A DNA stretch of 64,000 bases from assembly GCF_032062135.1 (NCBI RefSeq), contig NC_092858.1, forward strand, positions 130,446,781 to 130,510,780, in the 5' to 3' direction. The translations under genes and the position numbers were made by a program. The notes under the pieces were generated by a model. The model ran no database searches and had not been told where the DNA came from. It saw only the letters and a list, made by a program, of their open reading frames with translations. Of the stretch, positions 48,501-60,270 are shown piece after piece (position 1 is the first letter of the stretch; the number at the start of each line of letters is the position of its first letter). The stretch comes from Pyxicephalus adspersus (lineage: Eukaryota > Chordata > Amphibia > Anura > Pyxicephalidae).

Positions 48501-48910
48501 CAGGGGTGAGCAAACGGTTTGGCTTAGGGGCCACAATGGGTTCTAAAATTTGGCAGGGGGGCGGGCAAGGATCTGATGGATGGAGCGCTGAGACAAGCGT
48601 CACTGAACGTAACGTCATAATGACATAACACAGCCCACTCTCCCATGGCAGATCTGAGCCTGCCATGGGAGAGTGGGCGGGTTGTTCCGCCCACTTCCTG
48701 AGCCTGGGAAACATGGTCCAGGGCTCTGGCCGGTGTGGCCCCCCAGCGGGGTTCTTCTCCTGACCCTGCTTAGGGGGGAAAAGCAGCCAGAACCGCGGAC
48801 CACGGATCTACTTCCGCGGAGCTGCTGAAGTAGAGAGAGAGTTCAACTGGCCGGATAAAAAAAGCCTAACGTGCTGTATATGGCCCAGGGGCGGCAGTGT
48901 CCCATGCCTG
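48501..48910. mobile_element. hAT-type MITE, GC-rich core
   Basis: A 410-bp element with left end caggggtgagcaaacggttt and right end ...gtgtcccatgcctg. Identical 8-bp duplications atctagtc lie at 48493-48500 and 48911-48918. The core has a perfect 19-bp hairpin (48633-48651 with 48660-48678, 8-base loop) and the 'ggctctggccggtgtggc' and 'cagcggggtt' blocks. Its left-end type resembles that of the 6.48-kb element, and its core also resembles that of the 33.1-kb element. Confidence 0.93.
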
Positions 48911-49419
48911 ATCTAGTCTATTATGGAATCTCAATCTGCTTTATCAAGGGGGTAGATAAACCTCAAACAGATGGACATGATAAAATTGAAACACAATGTA
49001 GAACACAAATCTCATCCCTAATCAGATGGCAGACATGCAACAAGACATAGTCAGATACTATAAATACAGTCAATAAACAAAATAGGAGTGTTTAGTTATA
49101 TTTCTCCCATCAAGAACTAATAAAACAAATTAAAGAGCAAGAAAAAAGAAAACAAAAAATGGTAAAAGGAATGGACCTCACAAAAAGTAAAACATTGTGA
49201 AAGAAATAAACCAAGCGGGTCAGGGACTAAACACCGGAGGGTTTTTTTCTTCTCTGACTTCGGCAAGCACCTGGGCAAGGAAAAGACAAATATTGTCTGC
49301 AGAAGCACCAAAGTGCCAAAGGGTTGCATATTGCCACCCACTGACATAGAAAAGTATTATGTTACTCTGCCAGCCACTTCAGCACAGACACTCGACAATG
49401 GTAATTGGATAATTTCCCA
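48911..49419. other. AT-rich non-coding DNA
   Basis: No gene recognised. The stretch may belong to the eroded element whose right end follows. Confidence 0.4.
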
Positions 49420-49483
49420 CAGTACACCTGAAGATCTCTCACGGCACACTAATGTGCCTTGGCACAGTGGTTGAAAATCACTG
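49420..49483. mobile_element. hAT-like right end
   Basis: 'ctcacggcacactaatgtgc' followed by 'cttggcacagtggttgaaaa' and tcactg at 49483 is a hAT-type terminus with a subterminal ggcacac/gtgcc palindrome. The left end could not be found, so the copy is truncated or strongly diverged. Confidence 0.6.
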
Positions 49484-52080
49484 CTTTAGGCCAATGGCAT
49501 CATGTGTTGCCTCTAGCGCTTGCTAATGAGTCACTAATAATGGGGAGAGTAAACCCTGAGATAGCTTCTGGAAAATCCAATAATAAACTACAGCTTACAT
49601 ATTTCAGAACATTCTATGATACTATTTCTATCAAAAATAGTTCCATGAATGAATGCACCGCAAGTTTTAACTGGTAAGCAGGTAGGAAATATGAAGTTGA
49701 GTGTAATTTTTACAAATATGTCTCTTTTCTTGCCTAAATACCAGTCTTTATGTCATTGCAGTGCTGTAATGCATGTATATGTCAAATCTTGTAGACACCT
49801 ACAATTTTAAACACAGGATAAATAAAGTAACCTTTGACATATGTAATAAGAAATTATTGTATACAAACCACCCCATATTCATTTTAGTCCACATTTTACA
49901 ATAATAAACATCCCTAGTAATTTAGATACCCCTGTAAATTCTACTGTAAAGTTGTGGAAAGCAATTGGCTGCAGTCTGTTCCTTGTTCTTTCTCTTAGTT
50001 TTTTTTTCACATGCTTCACATTGTTGATTTTTAAAATCTCACAATTTACAGCTTCCATTGAAAATCAGCAACATGGCTGGTAAGCAACAATTGCAACAAT
50101 ATAGTAATCACTCAGCAAATTTGGATAAGAATTTTATTTTAGAAGTGCAAGTACATGATTACTGCATGGCTGATTGTAAAGGTGTTAATTTATTATCCTT
50201 TGTGGTATGGAAATGCTGCAAATTTATTTTTGGATTATTAATTCTAATCAAAGATTTCCAGTCTTAAAAAAGAGGTAGAACACTGTCAAGGACAGTAGCC
50301 CATAGTATTAATTTAGATTTCATTTACTAATCTGTAAATAATTTAAATGCAAGACTGCAGTTTGCATAAAAATATTACACTTTGAGCTACCTTATTTAAG
50401 TGCTAAGTTTGTCCAACCATTGAACAAAGCAAAGTCCAATGGCAATCAGATTGGCAGGTTGATATGTGAATACAGTGTATGAAAACAAAATGTTGACAGA
50501 ATACCGGTGTTATAGGAAAAATGTGACGTGCAAAATAAATATGTAACATGAATACATAAAGTATGCCAACTGTATTTTGTGTTGGGAAATTTTAGAAAAA
50601 AAAATCAATGTTTAATTAAAATCTATGTTCAATTTTGTCTTAGTTATTTGAATAGACTCTGACCAGAGTATTGTCATCAAAATTACAGGAAGACCTTCCA
50701 TGCAATTGGATAGTCCGATTCCCTAGCATAACTGCCTGTTCTGCCATAAAAACTGAAGTACATAGTTACATGGAAGGCTCCTGGGACGTTTTAGTGACTT
50801 GACCAGACACTGAAATAATGCTAGTTGGTGGAGTAAATATTAAAAGCATGATCATTGACCGTAGGTATTTAGAATGAAACTGACACAGCAACTTTTGAGA
50901 ACCTGAAAAAAGGATATTGAAACAGTATGTACCACCTTTGAATGGTTGTACGAATTGCTGGCAGACCTTTAAAGAAGGCAGGAAGTTGTACTTTTGATCA
51001 CAGAATGTTTGCCATGGGGCATGGAGAACTTTGACAATCAGAAAAGGAAAATCATTGAACTCTATGTTTCATCATTTCAAGTTAGGTCATATGATCAGTG
51101 GTCTAGAATTTGGCCAGATGATTGCTATCAGAAGGAGCATCAATTTTTGCAAGAAGGTTTACAGAATGTTTTCATGGATATGCATTTAAAGGGAATGTTT
51201 GGGGAAGGTACACATTTTAGTTTACATAGCTAATAATGGCAATGGAAAGGAAATATTATACAACATGTTTCTCTATTTTATGAGAAAGAAAATTACAATG
51301 CTCCACAATTTCAATGACTATAACTTTGGCATTCATCACTTTTTGTGGTCAAACAAGTATGAACGATACATGTAAAAATTGTTATCTTATACATTTTCCA
51401 AGTTGAGAAACTTGATAATAAATGTAATCTTATATTCACTAGGGTTGCACTTAAAAAAATATTTCTCTTTTGAGTGCTACAAAAACCAAGAAAAATTACT
51501 ATGCTGAAACTTTCCAGACTTTTATAGACACTGGTATTAAGAAGTGACTGTTTAATAAGATCTCAAGACATATCGCCGATTTTATCTGCCAACACTCAAG
51601 ATAATTTGATTTTGTTTTGCTGGGATATCAAAGATCTAGACTACATTCCTCTGTAATTCACATTATTAACATCATGGAAGTTCATTTTGTGGTTAGAAAA
51701 AATATGTTACTACAAGTAATATTAGGACTTGAAATTATAGCATTACAGGAAAAGGTATACTGATGAAATTTGGATAAGCATATCAAACAAATATAAAATA
51801 CATTTATTTTCCATTAGTATGGGCACATTGATGATAAATTACTCAGTGTTTCATAGTAGAATTTTAAAGAGCCCCTACTTTCAGCCCTAAGTAATATAGT
51901 TGATATATTATCAGTGAACATTGTGGTGTTTATCCTAAGGCTGAATTGGGCCCTTTTTTACATTCACAGTTTTCTCCTTCTATATTTTTATTTCAGTATC
52001 ATATAAATATCTGTAGATGTAGATTTAGGAGGTAATCTCCTAAAGTGGAACTAAAATGCACACTAAGTTTTTGCCACAAT
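49484..52080. other. AT-rich non-coding DNA
   Basis: No gene recognised in about 2.6 kb. The 79-codon frame at 50994-51233 is open and reads like ordinary protein, but no family was recognised and no splice pattern supports it. Confidence 0.45.
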
Positions 52081-52403
52081 GGGCAGCACGTTTGGCTCAG
52101 ATGCTAGCACTCTAGCCCTTGCAGCACTAGGTCACAGGTTTGAAGCCCGGCTAGGATGCTATTTGCAAGGAAGATTTCCCTGTGTCTGTGTGGGTTTCTT
52201 CCAGGTACTCCGGTTTCTTCCCACATCCTAAAAAACATGCAGTTAGGTTTATTGTTTTTAACTAACTAACTTTAAGTGATCATTGTTAATGACAAATGAC
52301 TATAGTAGGGACATTAGATTGGGAGCTGCCTTTAAGGGACAGCTAGTGATATTACTATGGACTTTGTAAAGTGCTGAAAAATACTGGCTAAAAAATATTA
52401 ATG
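52081..52403 (+). mobile_element. tRNA-derived SINE, near full length
   Basis: The head starts gggcagcacgtttggctcag. It has an A-box-like tggctcagatgc at 52093-52104 and a B-box-like ggtttgaagcc at 52137-52147, both spaced as in a tRNA gene, so the family derives from a tRNA and was once transcribed by RNA polymerase III. The body has 'tgtctgtgtgggtttcttcc', 'actccggtttcttcccacat', 'aaaaaacatgcagttaggtt' and 'gggacagctagtgatattac'. The tail is a diverged AT-rich run to about 52403. Copies at 17.7 and 34.4 kb lack this head. Confidence 0.9.
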
Positions 52404-54972
52404 AGACAAAATTAACACCACCTAGAAATTGGTGCCATTTTAAGCAAAAAATGGAACACATATTAAGCCATTTATCCTAAATACCAGCACTTTTAAATCA
52501 CTTCTCGAAACACAATAAAAAACACAACTCTTATAGTTTGCAAACCCCAAGCTTATCAACACTCCAGGATCTGAGACATATATGCAACCAAGCCCATAAA
52601 CACACAGCACAGCACATGTGGCCAATTGTAACAGCTCCATGCAACAATTCATAGCGTATCATGTGTAAAATTGTAATCATTTCATGCAGAACCCACAAAA
52701 TATCCAAATTACATACAAAACGAAGAAATCTTACACTGACTTAGTTACATATCCATTCATTGTATTCTAACCATTTGCAAATTCTTCTACTGTGCCCTAA
52801 AATCCAAAAAAGCATTGGTGCGAAGAAGCAAACAATATATATTCCCAAAGATGTTTTGATGAGTAAGATTGGCCATGAAAAATGTATGTAAAATATTAAG
52901 CAATGAAGCAGAAGTTGTTTTAGTGTCTAAAAAAAGGAAACAATTGGATGAGTCTTTTTCACCACCACAATAAATTGGTACTGTTTGTGCCCAAGATAAA
53001 CATAATTTGGTATCAAAACTGGTAAAAATGTGCTTGAGAGGAAAAACATTAACCCATAACCCAAACATTTGGGTATTTTTAGTTTTTGATGCTAGTTACC
53101 CAGTAAGGCTTATTGTCAGTGATTGAGGGTAAAGGTTTAATTAAGCGCTAAGGCTAGTGGATTGTTAGGGTTTTAAACTTCACAAACACTTTACAGTAAT
53201 GTGAATATTGAACCATGTGCACACCATTGCACTTTCTGCAGTATAGAGCATATTTGCACTGCCAGATAGTGTAGTAGTGTCCAACTGTTCATGCTTTCAG
53301 TTTAAATGGGCTGCCTAATATAATGCAACTCAACTCACAAAAACGTGTGCACTGTGGCTCATTCTAAAGTGAGTGGGCCCTTAAGGTTCTGGGTAAAAAT
53401 ATTTTGTACCAAAATAGTGGGACCTACTGAACACTGCAAGGGTTTTTTGCTCTTTTTGTCTAGGGGTTGATACAGGAGGAGTAAAACTTTCCTCTGCTGC
53501 ATTAGACTGGTAGCCCACAGCCTCTTCTTAATCCCTGCAGCTTGGCTGGTCTGACTGTTGGTATCACACCTAGATGCAACTGTGAACGGTATGGAATAAC
53601 GCTGAGACCCTGCTCATGAACAGGAGCATCAGGCTCCAAAGAAGAGTTCCAGAAGTTACAATAATGAGGTAAGTTGTGCTCCTACATCATCATCACTCCT
53701 TTGAATAAACAATCAATAAATGTGTCATTAGAGAGGAAGAACCACCTCTTTAGCTTTAAGATTAGTGAGTTTGAAAATGTATGTCTTACAATGTAAAGTA
53801 TTAGAAATAACTGCCATTTGAGGGGATGGGAAAATAATATGGAAATGTAGGTTTTTCTTGAGTATTAAAGACTCCCAAACACTAATGCCAAATGTTCGGC
53901 TTTAGGCACCTACAAATAAAGTATTGCTAAAAAGCTATATTATTTCTGGATGCAGAGTTAAACAGTATGGCATATGTTATTTTAGTACCTAATACAGAGG
54001 CAGGAAACGTCTCTAATGAATACAAATATAATGTAAAATATAAACATAAAGGATGAATCTAGACATTTGCTAAAATGTACTAAATCATTTAATATGGCAA
54101 ATATGTATTCATCTTGATGACTGCATGATAAAACAAATAGAATAGTTACTTGCTGGAATCTGTACCCTTTCTACCATTTGATTATGAATAATTTTAACAC
54201 TGGGCAGAAAACGCAGCTAAAAATATCAACATATTAAAAAATAGAAACACTTCTGTGATTGCAAAATTTGTTTTAGACTATGGCAAAAAAATGAAAACTT
54301 TAATACAAGATATAATAAAACTAAGGAACAGGGAACACATTTAGTATTGCTCTGTTAAAACAGAGAATGTACTAAATTAAGGAGCAGACATGCTAGTTAT
54401 GTTTTAACATTTTCTAGCTGCAATAGAGAAAGAGATATAAAAATATAAGAATAGATATGGTCTTTTTACCAGGTCTGTTTGAGATTTTTTATGTGTATTA
54501 CAAAAATTAAAACTGTAGGTTGGCTGGTTTTAGAAGAAGTAGCTTTTCTTTAGATCCACCTTTCTCTGCATGTAATGTTTCTTGTTGTCTACAGTGCAGT
54601 GCTGCAGTGCTTGAATAATTGAATGATTAGAGGTTTCATGAATAGAATACAGAGAGTCTTTGAGGGCAAAGCTAGGAAACACTAGCCTTCAGATTCTCAG
54701 GCGTAGAAATCGATTTCCCAAGGTAATATTCAATACCTATTGGCAACCAAAAGCCTATGGTATTTGTGAATGGCCCTAATGTTAATAAATAATCCCTCTG
54801 AATACAACCATTTTTAATAGTTGTGATCATTTTTAGACATGCAGAAGGATTGAGAGCTCAGACTCTGTATAGCAGAGGAGAACTGGGCTGGGGGTAGAGG
54901 GACATTTGCCTTGCAGGCCAGAATTAATAAGATGCCTCGATCCAGTAACCATGAGATTCCGTCCACCTTTTA
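52404..54972. other. AT-rich non-coding DNA
   Basis: No gene or repeat family recognised. Near 53090-53200 there is some gtaagg/ttaggg-like sequence similar in flavour to the 20.6-kb repeat. Confidence 0.45.
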
Positions 54973-55290
54973 AACCCCAATCAGAGCGAGATTCACAGTG
55001 AGAGATAGCTACTGGACATCTCATTAAATTTAGTGATTGGCAGGCACAAACCCCTAAAAACTGTCCTTAACTCTTAGCTTTTCTCCTCAATAGGCTAGTA
55101 TAAATAAAAGATGTTGATCTGGTGGCCTGAGGAGCAGATCAGCCCCATTAACTTTAGTCAGAGTGGGATCACAGTCGCTGATAGCTACTGGGCACTTCAG
55201 GGTTCATAGTGATTGGTAGACATCTAACCTAACCCTTAAAGAAAGCATGTAGCAATTACTCTTCACTTGAACAGTTACCTAAATGTCATT
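54973..55290. repeat. Diverged direct repeat, 177-bp spacing
   Basis: 'tcagagcgagattcacagtg' then 'gatagctactggacatc' and 'tagtgattggcaggc' (from 54981) recur as 'tcagagtgggatcacagtcg', 'gatagctactgggcact' and 'tagtgattggtagac' (from 55158). The two units are separated by 177 bp. They could be two monomers of an old satellite or the product of a segmental duplication. Confidence 0.75.
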
Positions 55291-56860
55291 TACAAACCTA
55301 ACCCTTATATTAGGTAACCCATAATCAGGGGCTTATGCATCTCATACTGTTCTGTAAGTCTTGTAGTGTGAAGATACCAATACCATTAACAGCTTCCCCA
55401 GTTTTGAAATTCCAATATTTTAAACTCGTTCTTTGTAACAGCAAGTTACAAAGAGAGTTTAGAAAATACCAAATGCTTCTTAATATAGGGTACATATGAC
55501 TCACTCCTTAAAATTACTAGGACGGCCTTGATGATACATTGAGGCCAGTAGAAAGCTTTACTCCTAGTGGTAAAACAACGGGGTTATTTAAATGGAGGTA
55601 ATAATGTAAAGCTGGGGAGGGTGACAAGTGAATGTCTTGGCTTTAACATAAATATAATTAATCAGTGACTAAAAACAAATGACTATAACTATACACAGGA
55701 TTGATTTCTATGGAAAACGGAATTGATGAAGGCATTAACCTATATTTATGTACAGCACATACTTCATGAGAAATATCTGGTATATCTTTTCATTGGCCAA
55801 TTATTTATAATAAGCCATTTTTATTATATTTGTATTAGGTATATTGATATTATAAAGAATACATAATATTAATTACAGCTTTCTGGCTTTTTTGGCAATT
55901 TTATTTTAGAGGTGATATAAAATAAATGAAAAATTATTAACAATTTGAGTGTAAGAAATTCACATCAGTGCTTTGAAATTGCAGGTCAAATCTCAACACA
56001 TAGTTTCTTTGTGTTCCCCCGCATTGGGTAAACTATAATTCAAGAAAAGCTTTTAGTGAAATAAACCTTTCACATGTAGTATTTTAGCTCACTGCACCAT
56101 TAATTCTAAAGTATGAAAGTGCACCAACCAAAACATTCTGATGACACAAAATGAATCTTAGATGTTGAGTGGTTGTATCACTTCCTGAATTCTTATCACT
56201 TGGAGAATTCCCCGAGTGTAATCTATAAATCTGTGTCTGCAGACCTACCAATCTTCCTTTTGGATTTTTATAAATCTAAGACAGAAAGGCACTTCAAGTG
56301 ACCTCTGTAGGATTCCCCTGAAAAAAATTTGAATGTTTTAACTAAATATTAGAGATGTGTAAATGACTTAGCTTATATTTCTAGACGGCCACTTTATATT
56401 CCCTCCAGTTAATAAAGAGTTTGTAGGAGGCCTCCATATTAGGAAGTGTACATTCAGATGGAGCATTGGCTCCATTAACCCTCTATAATCCAATGAAAAG
56501 TCTACTTTTGGGACCCATTGAAACCTCTTTGTTTTTGATTTTTTTTTATCTCAAGTAGCTCTGTAGCTTTAAAGCACATATAGGATTTTAGTTCTTCTTA
56601 CAGCAGCAATATCCCTGGACAAAGTTACCATCCCGAGGATCAGCTCATACCAAGTTTTTCTTGGAAATGGTGAGAGATACACTTTATTCTATGTAATGCA
56701 AACCTATAATAGGCTTGTGTTCAGTAAAACTGACTATATTGTCATCCATCTTTGTTCCCTTCACGTGAAAGTTTCTGTGTTATAGTGGAAATGTGACACA
56801 GCACATCAACAGCTAATTCCCAGTACCCATTAGATTATCTGAAGGATGACTGAGGGAGAC
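55291..56860. other. AT-rich non-coding DNA
   Basis: No gene or repeat family recognised. Confidence 0.5.
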
Positions 56861-57071
56861 TTAAGCTATGTACACACGTTCAATGGTTCTCGCCCAATAA
56901 TCGGCTCAGGGCCGATATCGGATGAGAGTCTAGCTTGTGTACAGTGCCCGTCGTCCATCGTCCGAACGACCGCCCCGGATCCTCGGACGATGGATGACGA
57001 ACGATCGTAATGCAAGGTAAGTGAGAGAGCTCGTTCATGCATCGTGCTTAGACGTTGGAATACATACAAAG
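56861..57071. mobile_element. MITE with TTAA left flank and central hairpin
   Basis: TTAA at 56861-56864 precedes gctatgtacacacgttcaat, a terminus I recognise from dispersed amphibian MITEs. The right end, ggaatacatacaaag to 57071, is an imperfect inverted match and lacks TTAA. In the middle, cgtcgtccatcgtccga (56949-56965) pairs with tcggacgatggatgacg (56983-56999) at 16 of 17 positions. The CpG-rich cgat/tcgt interior contrasts with the background. The 67-codon minus-strand frame is spurious. Confidence 0.75.
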
Positions 57072-58624
57072 ATATCTGCTCAAAATAAAAAGAAATTCAT
57101 GTTTGGTATTACCCTTCAAAAGTATTTACAATAAACTCTTTCATAAAAAAAAGGAAGAAGTCGCTGAGATTCTGAATCAGCGTAATCCCTTTGTATCACC
57201 TATAACAATTATTGACAAAACGATTGGTGATATAAGTAAAGAGGTTAAATAAATTCTTCCTACAATTATGTTTTTTCTGGTTCCAGTACAGCACTAAAGA
57301 TGACTTGAAACAATTGCAATAAATTAAATCTTTAGGCAGAATTTATAAAAAAAGAGAACAATAACATTGATAATAAGCCATGCATATCTTTGTAGAGCAA
57401 TTAACTGTCCTCCCACTTGCCACCAATCAACAACTACACAGTTTTTAAAGTAATCATTGCACACAAGTAACAAGTACTGCATTTTCATTCCAACATCCTG
57501 CACTAATCATTTACAATCTTGCTATTCAATAGGATCATATGTAATAATACTCTTTCAATAATACAGGTAGTTTGTCCCTTAGGTTGGATTAAACTATGAA
57601 ACATTACAGTTACAATCATGGCTTTTATTTTCCTTTTTCAAAGACCAAAACATTGGAGAAGAGAAAAGAAAAAAATAAATATATATAGTGTAATTTGGTA
57701 TCATTTGTGATTATTCTGTAATGCTTGTAGCCTGTAATGGCCCAGCCACTTATTTTTTGGAGTGTATAGAACAAACTTTGCTTTCCATTTTAAATAAAAG
57801 TGGAAATAGTTAGTGTCCCTACCATTTTTTTCCTGTTTGTCTTGATTTATAGTATTTATTTGTCCAGGTGACTACTTTCAGAAGTTGGGAAATACAAACC
57901 TTTACAGCTGGCATCAGAACAAAGACACTGTACGGACAAAATGGAAAACTGCCAACACATACAGTTTTTCTTGCAGTTTAGGAGAGTGGTCATCCACCAC
58001 TAGAATGCATATTAGACACTCGTTAAATAAGTATGATAGGTATGAATATGGGTTCTGGTGCACAGGAAGCAGTGACCAACTGGGAGACTTTTTATTGAGA
58101 AGCTTCTCCTAGCAACTCTAAGGAAAAGATCCTTTTGGAACATGCTGAACTATAATTGTGTAGCTGGTCAATTGGGGTCACTAGTTACAGAATAACTATA
58201 CAAAAATAACTGTAACCCCTAGAGTAGTCACACACACTTAGCCATGGAAAGTACTATTTCAACCTAATTGGTCTCATCAGTACAGCTGATATACTGCTGA
58301 TTGTTGTTTGCTGGGTGAATAGAAAGTACATTTAGTAATTTGCTGTTCTTTACGTTCTATAAAACATATAGAAATAAATAGATCCCGAGGATCTGTGAGC
58401 ACTTTTGAACACAAATGCTGAGTACAACTTGTACTGTTTACATCTAAAGATAACTTATTTTTACTTTATGCATACAAATATGTTATTTTACTACTTCATC
58501 AGAAAACATATAACTATCCCTAGACTTGATTTTTAGGGGTCTATTTATTAGTGAGTTTTCCTAAAGTTCATACATTTTTCAACAAGATTTACTATTATTA
58601 ACAATAAGTGTTAGAAAATGCTCT
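57072..58624. other. AT-rich non-coding DNA
   Basis: No gene recognised. The open frame at 57885-58112 follows a polypyrimidine stretch and looks a little exon-like, but no family or donor site supports it. Confidence 0.45.
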
Positions 58625-59173
58625 GTCCGGCAACTCCATGCTGTGCACCATAGCAGTATAAAAATGTCCAGAAATTCCATCTGCAGCAGCCAGGGGAACT
58701 AGGACAGCAGCAGCCTTTGCTTCTGCTCTGCTATTGGGTGCTGGGACTTTAAAGCCTATCTGCTTCCAGGCACCAGTGCCTGTTATAGGGTCTGCTGGGC
58801 TTACCTGTGTTGGAGTGATTTTGAGTGTTTCTCTGTTACTGACCTTTGCCTGTGGACCGACCTTTGCTTGTGACCCCGACCCTACTTGTGCCCTTCCCTT
58901 TTGTACCTCGCTTGGTGGACTGATTTCTTGTGTTTTGGCTTCAGCTTGTTTCTGGATTTCCAGATAATTCTGTACTCTGTATTTTTGGGTTCCTGGTCAG
59001 CTGCTGGCCTATCTCCAGACACCACCCCTTGCGCACCAAGTCCTGGGGGCAACCGAGTGCTGGGAGATGCCACCAGTCTCCCGAGGCTGAGTGGGGGCTG
59101 CTATAGCTGAAGACTGCCATGATAGATTGGGGGACTGGTATCTGGGGAATACAGGTACTGACCAAGCCTTACA
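58625..59173 (+). repeat. Unclassified dispersed repeat (possible solo LTR)
   Basis: The block is GC-richer and T/C-biased, with repeated 'tgacctttgcctgtg' / 'cgacctttgcttgtgacccc' phrases, ending '...atctggggaatacaggtact' and 'aagccttaca'. I recognise this phrase set as dispersed in amphibian DNA. A start in tg and end in ca would fit a solo LTR, but no target duplication was seen. Overlapping open frames on both strands are compositional. Confidence 0.35.
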
Positions 59174-59958
59174 ACAAGAGATTATTTTAGAACATCCAAA
59201 TGCATGTTAATGGCATAACAGCTAGGCAACGAACATTTTTAAAACCAAAAGTCACCACTGACAGCAACCTCTTTCCTCAGTACAGGGTTTTTTTACTAAG
59301 ACATACTGACAATTAGAATCATTTTTTTAATGATTTTTTTTAGTATAGGGTTTATGTCATTACAGGTATTGTTGAGTACCAGTTAATGGTGGACTAGGTT
59401 TGGGGACTGTAATGAAGCCTCTACAACAAGTTTAGCTTTGTGACCCCAACCAAGCTCTTTTAGTATTACGTGTGTAACAGGACCATTTATTAACATGAGA
59501 ATGGGACTATTTCATAGGAAATGTGTTTTATTATCTCCACAAGTTTTGTAGTGGATGATGACTTATATCTAAGCATTGAGGTGTGAAAAAGGTCAAAGCT
59601 TCCATGTAGATGCCTAGAGAGACAAGAATAATACTAACCATCAGACTGAGGACATTCAGCAACAGAAAAAGGTACTGAAGGTAAAATCTTTGGATGGAAG
59701 CCACGAATATTACAACAAAGTTTGTGGATTACATGATATGTGGGTAAATCATATAATATTAATATACACATTTCCTTTTTTACTTTACTATTACTTTTTT
59801 CATTTCTCCAAATTTTTATGAAAGCCAAGCTGTTTAGCTACAATGCTGGGGTTTGCAACAAACTATACCATTGCCATGGTCTAAAATTATTTTGACATTG
59901 TTCGTTCCTAGATCTGTTATTGTTTTGTGGTAAAAAAAAAAAAAAAGATGGGTTAAGC
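59174..59958. other. AT-rich non-coding DNA
   Basis: No gene recognised. Confidence 0.5.
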
Positions 59959-60270
59959 CAACCATTCTCGACCAGAGTTACTCCAGAGGTTCATAGGGGA
60001 TCTTTGAACTGTGGCTGAGGAATCATTTAATGGGAGGTCACATTTGATGAGTCCTACATAGTTCTTTGGCAAACACTACTTGGTAGAGCCAGTTGCAAGG
60101 CTCTAATATTATTTTGTTATAAAGAAGGCAATCTACGGGAGCACTGTTTCCACTAAGCAATTTAAGTTGCTTTTTTCCCATTCATACCCAACATATCATT
60201 TGTGGCAGAAGTTCCCTTACACCTAGAATATTTTTACAGGTTCCCTAGGGTTTAAAAGGTTGAAAGGCTG
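59959..60270. mobile_element. Old hAT-like element
   Basis: The left end is caaccattctcgaccagagt and the right end 'gtttaaaaggttgaaaggctg' (inverted cagcctttcaacc). Flanks ggttaagc (59951-59958) and tgtttagc (60271-60278) agree at 6 of 8 positions. The interior has 'ctccagaggttcatagggga' and 'gttccctagg' blocks. No reading frame. Confidence 0.65.

Noticed and set aside
50994..51233. 79-codon frame with protein-like composition
   Set aside because: I could not link it to any family and saw no flanking splice sites or coding neighbours.
57885..58112. Exon-like frame after a polypyrimidine stretch
   Set aside because: No recognisable protein family and no convincing acceptor-donor pair.
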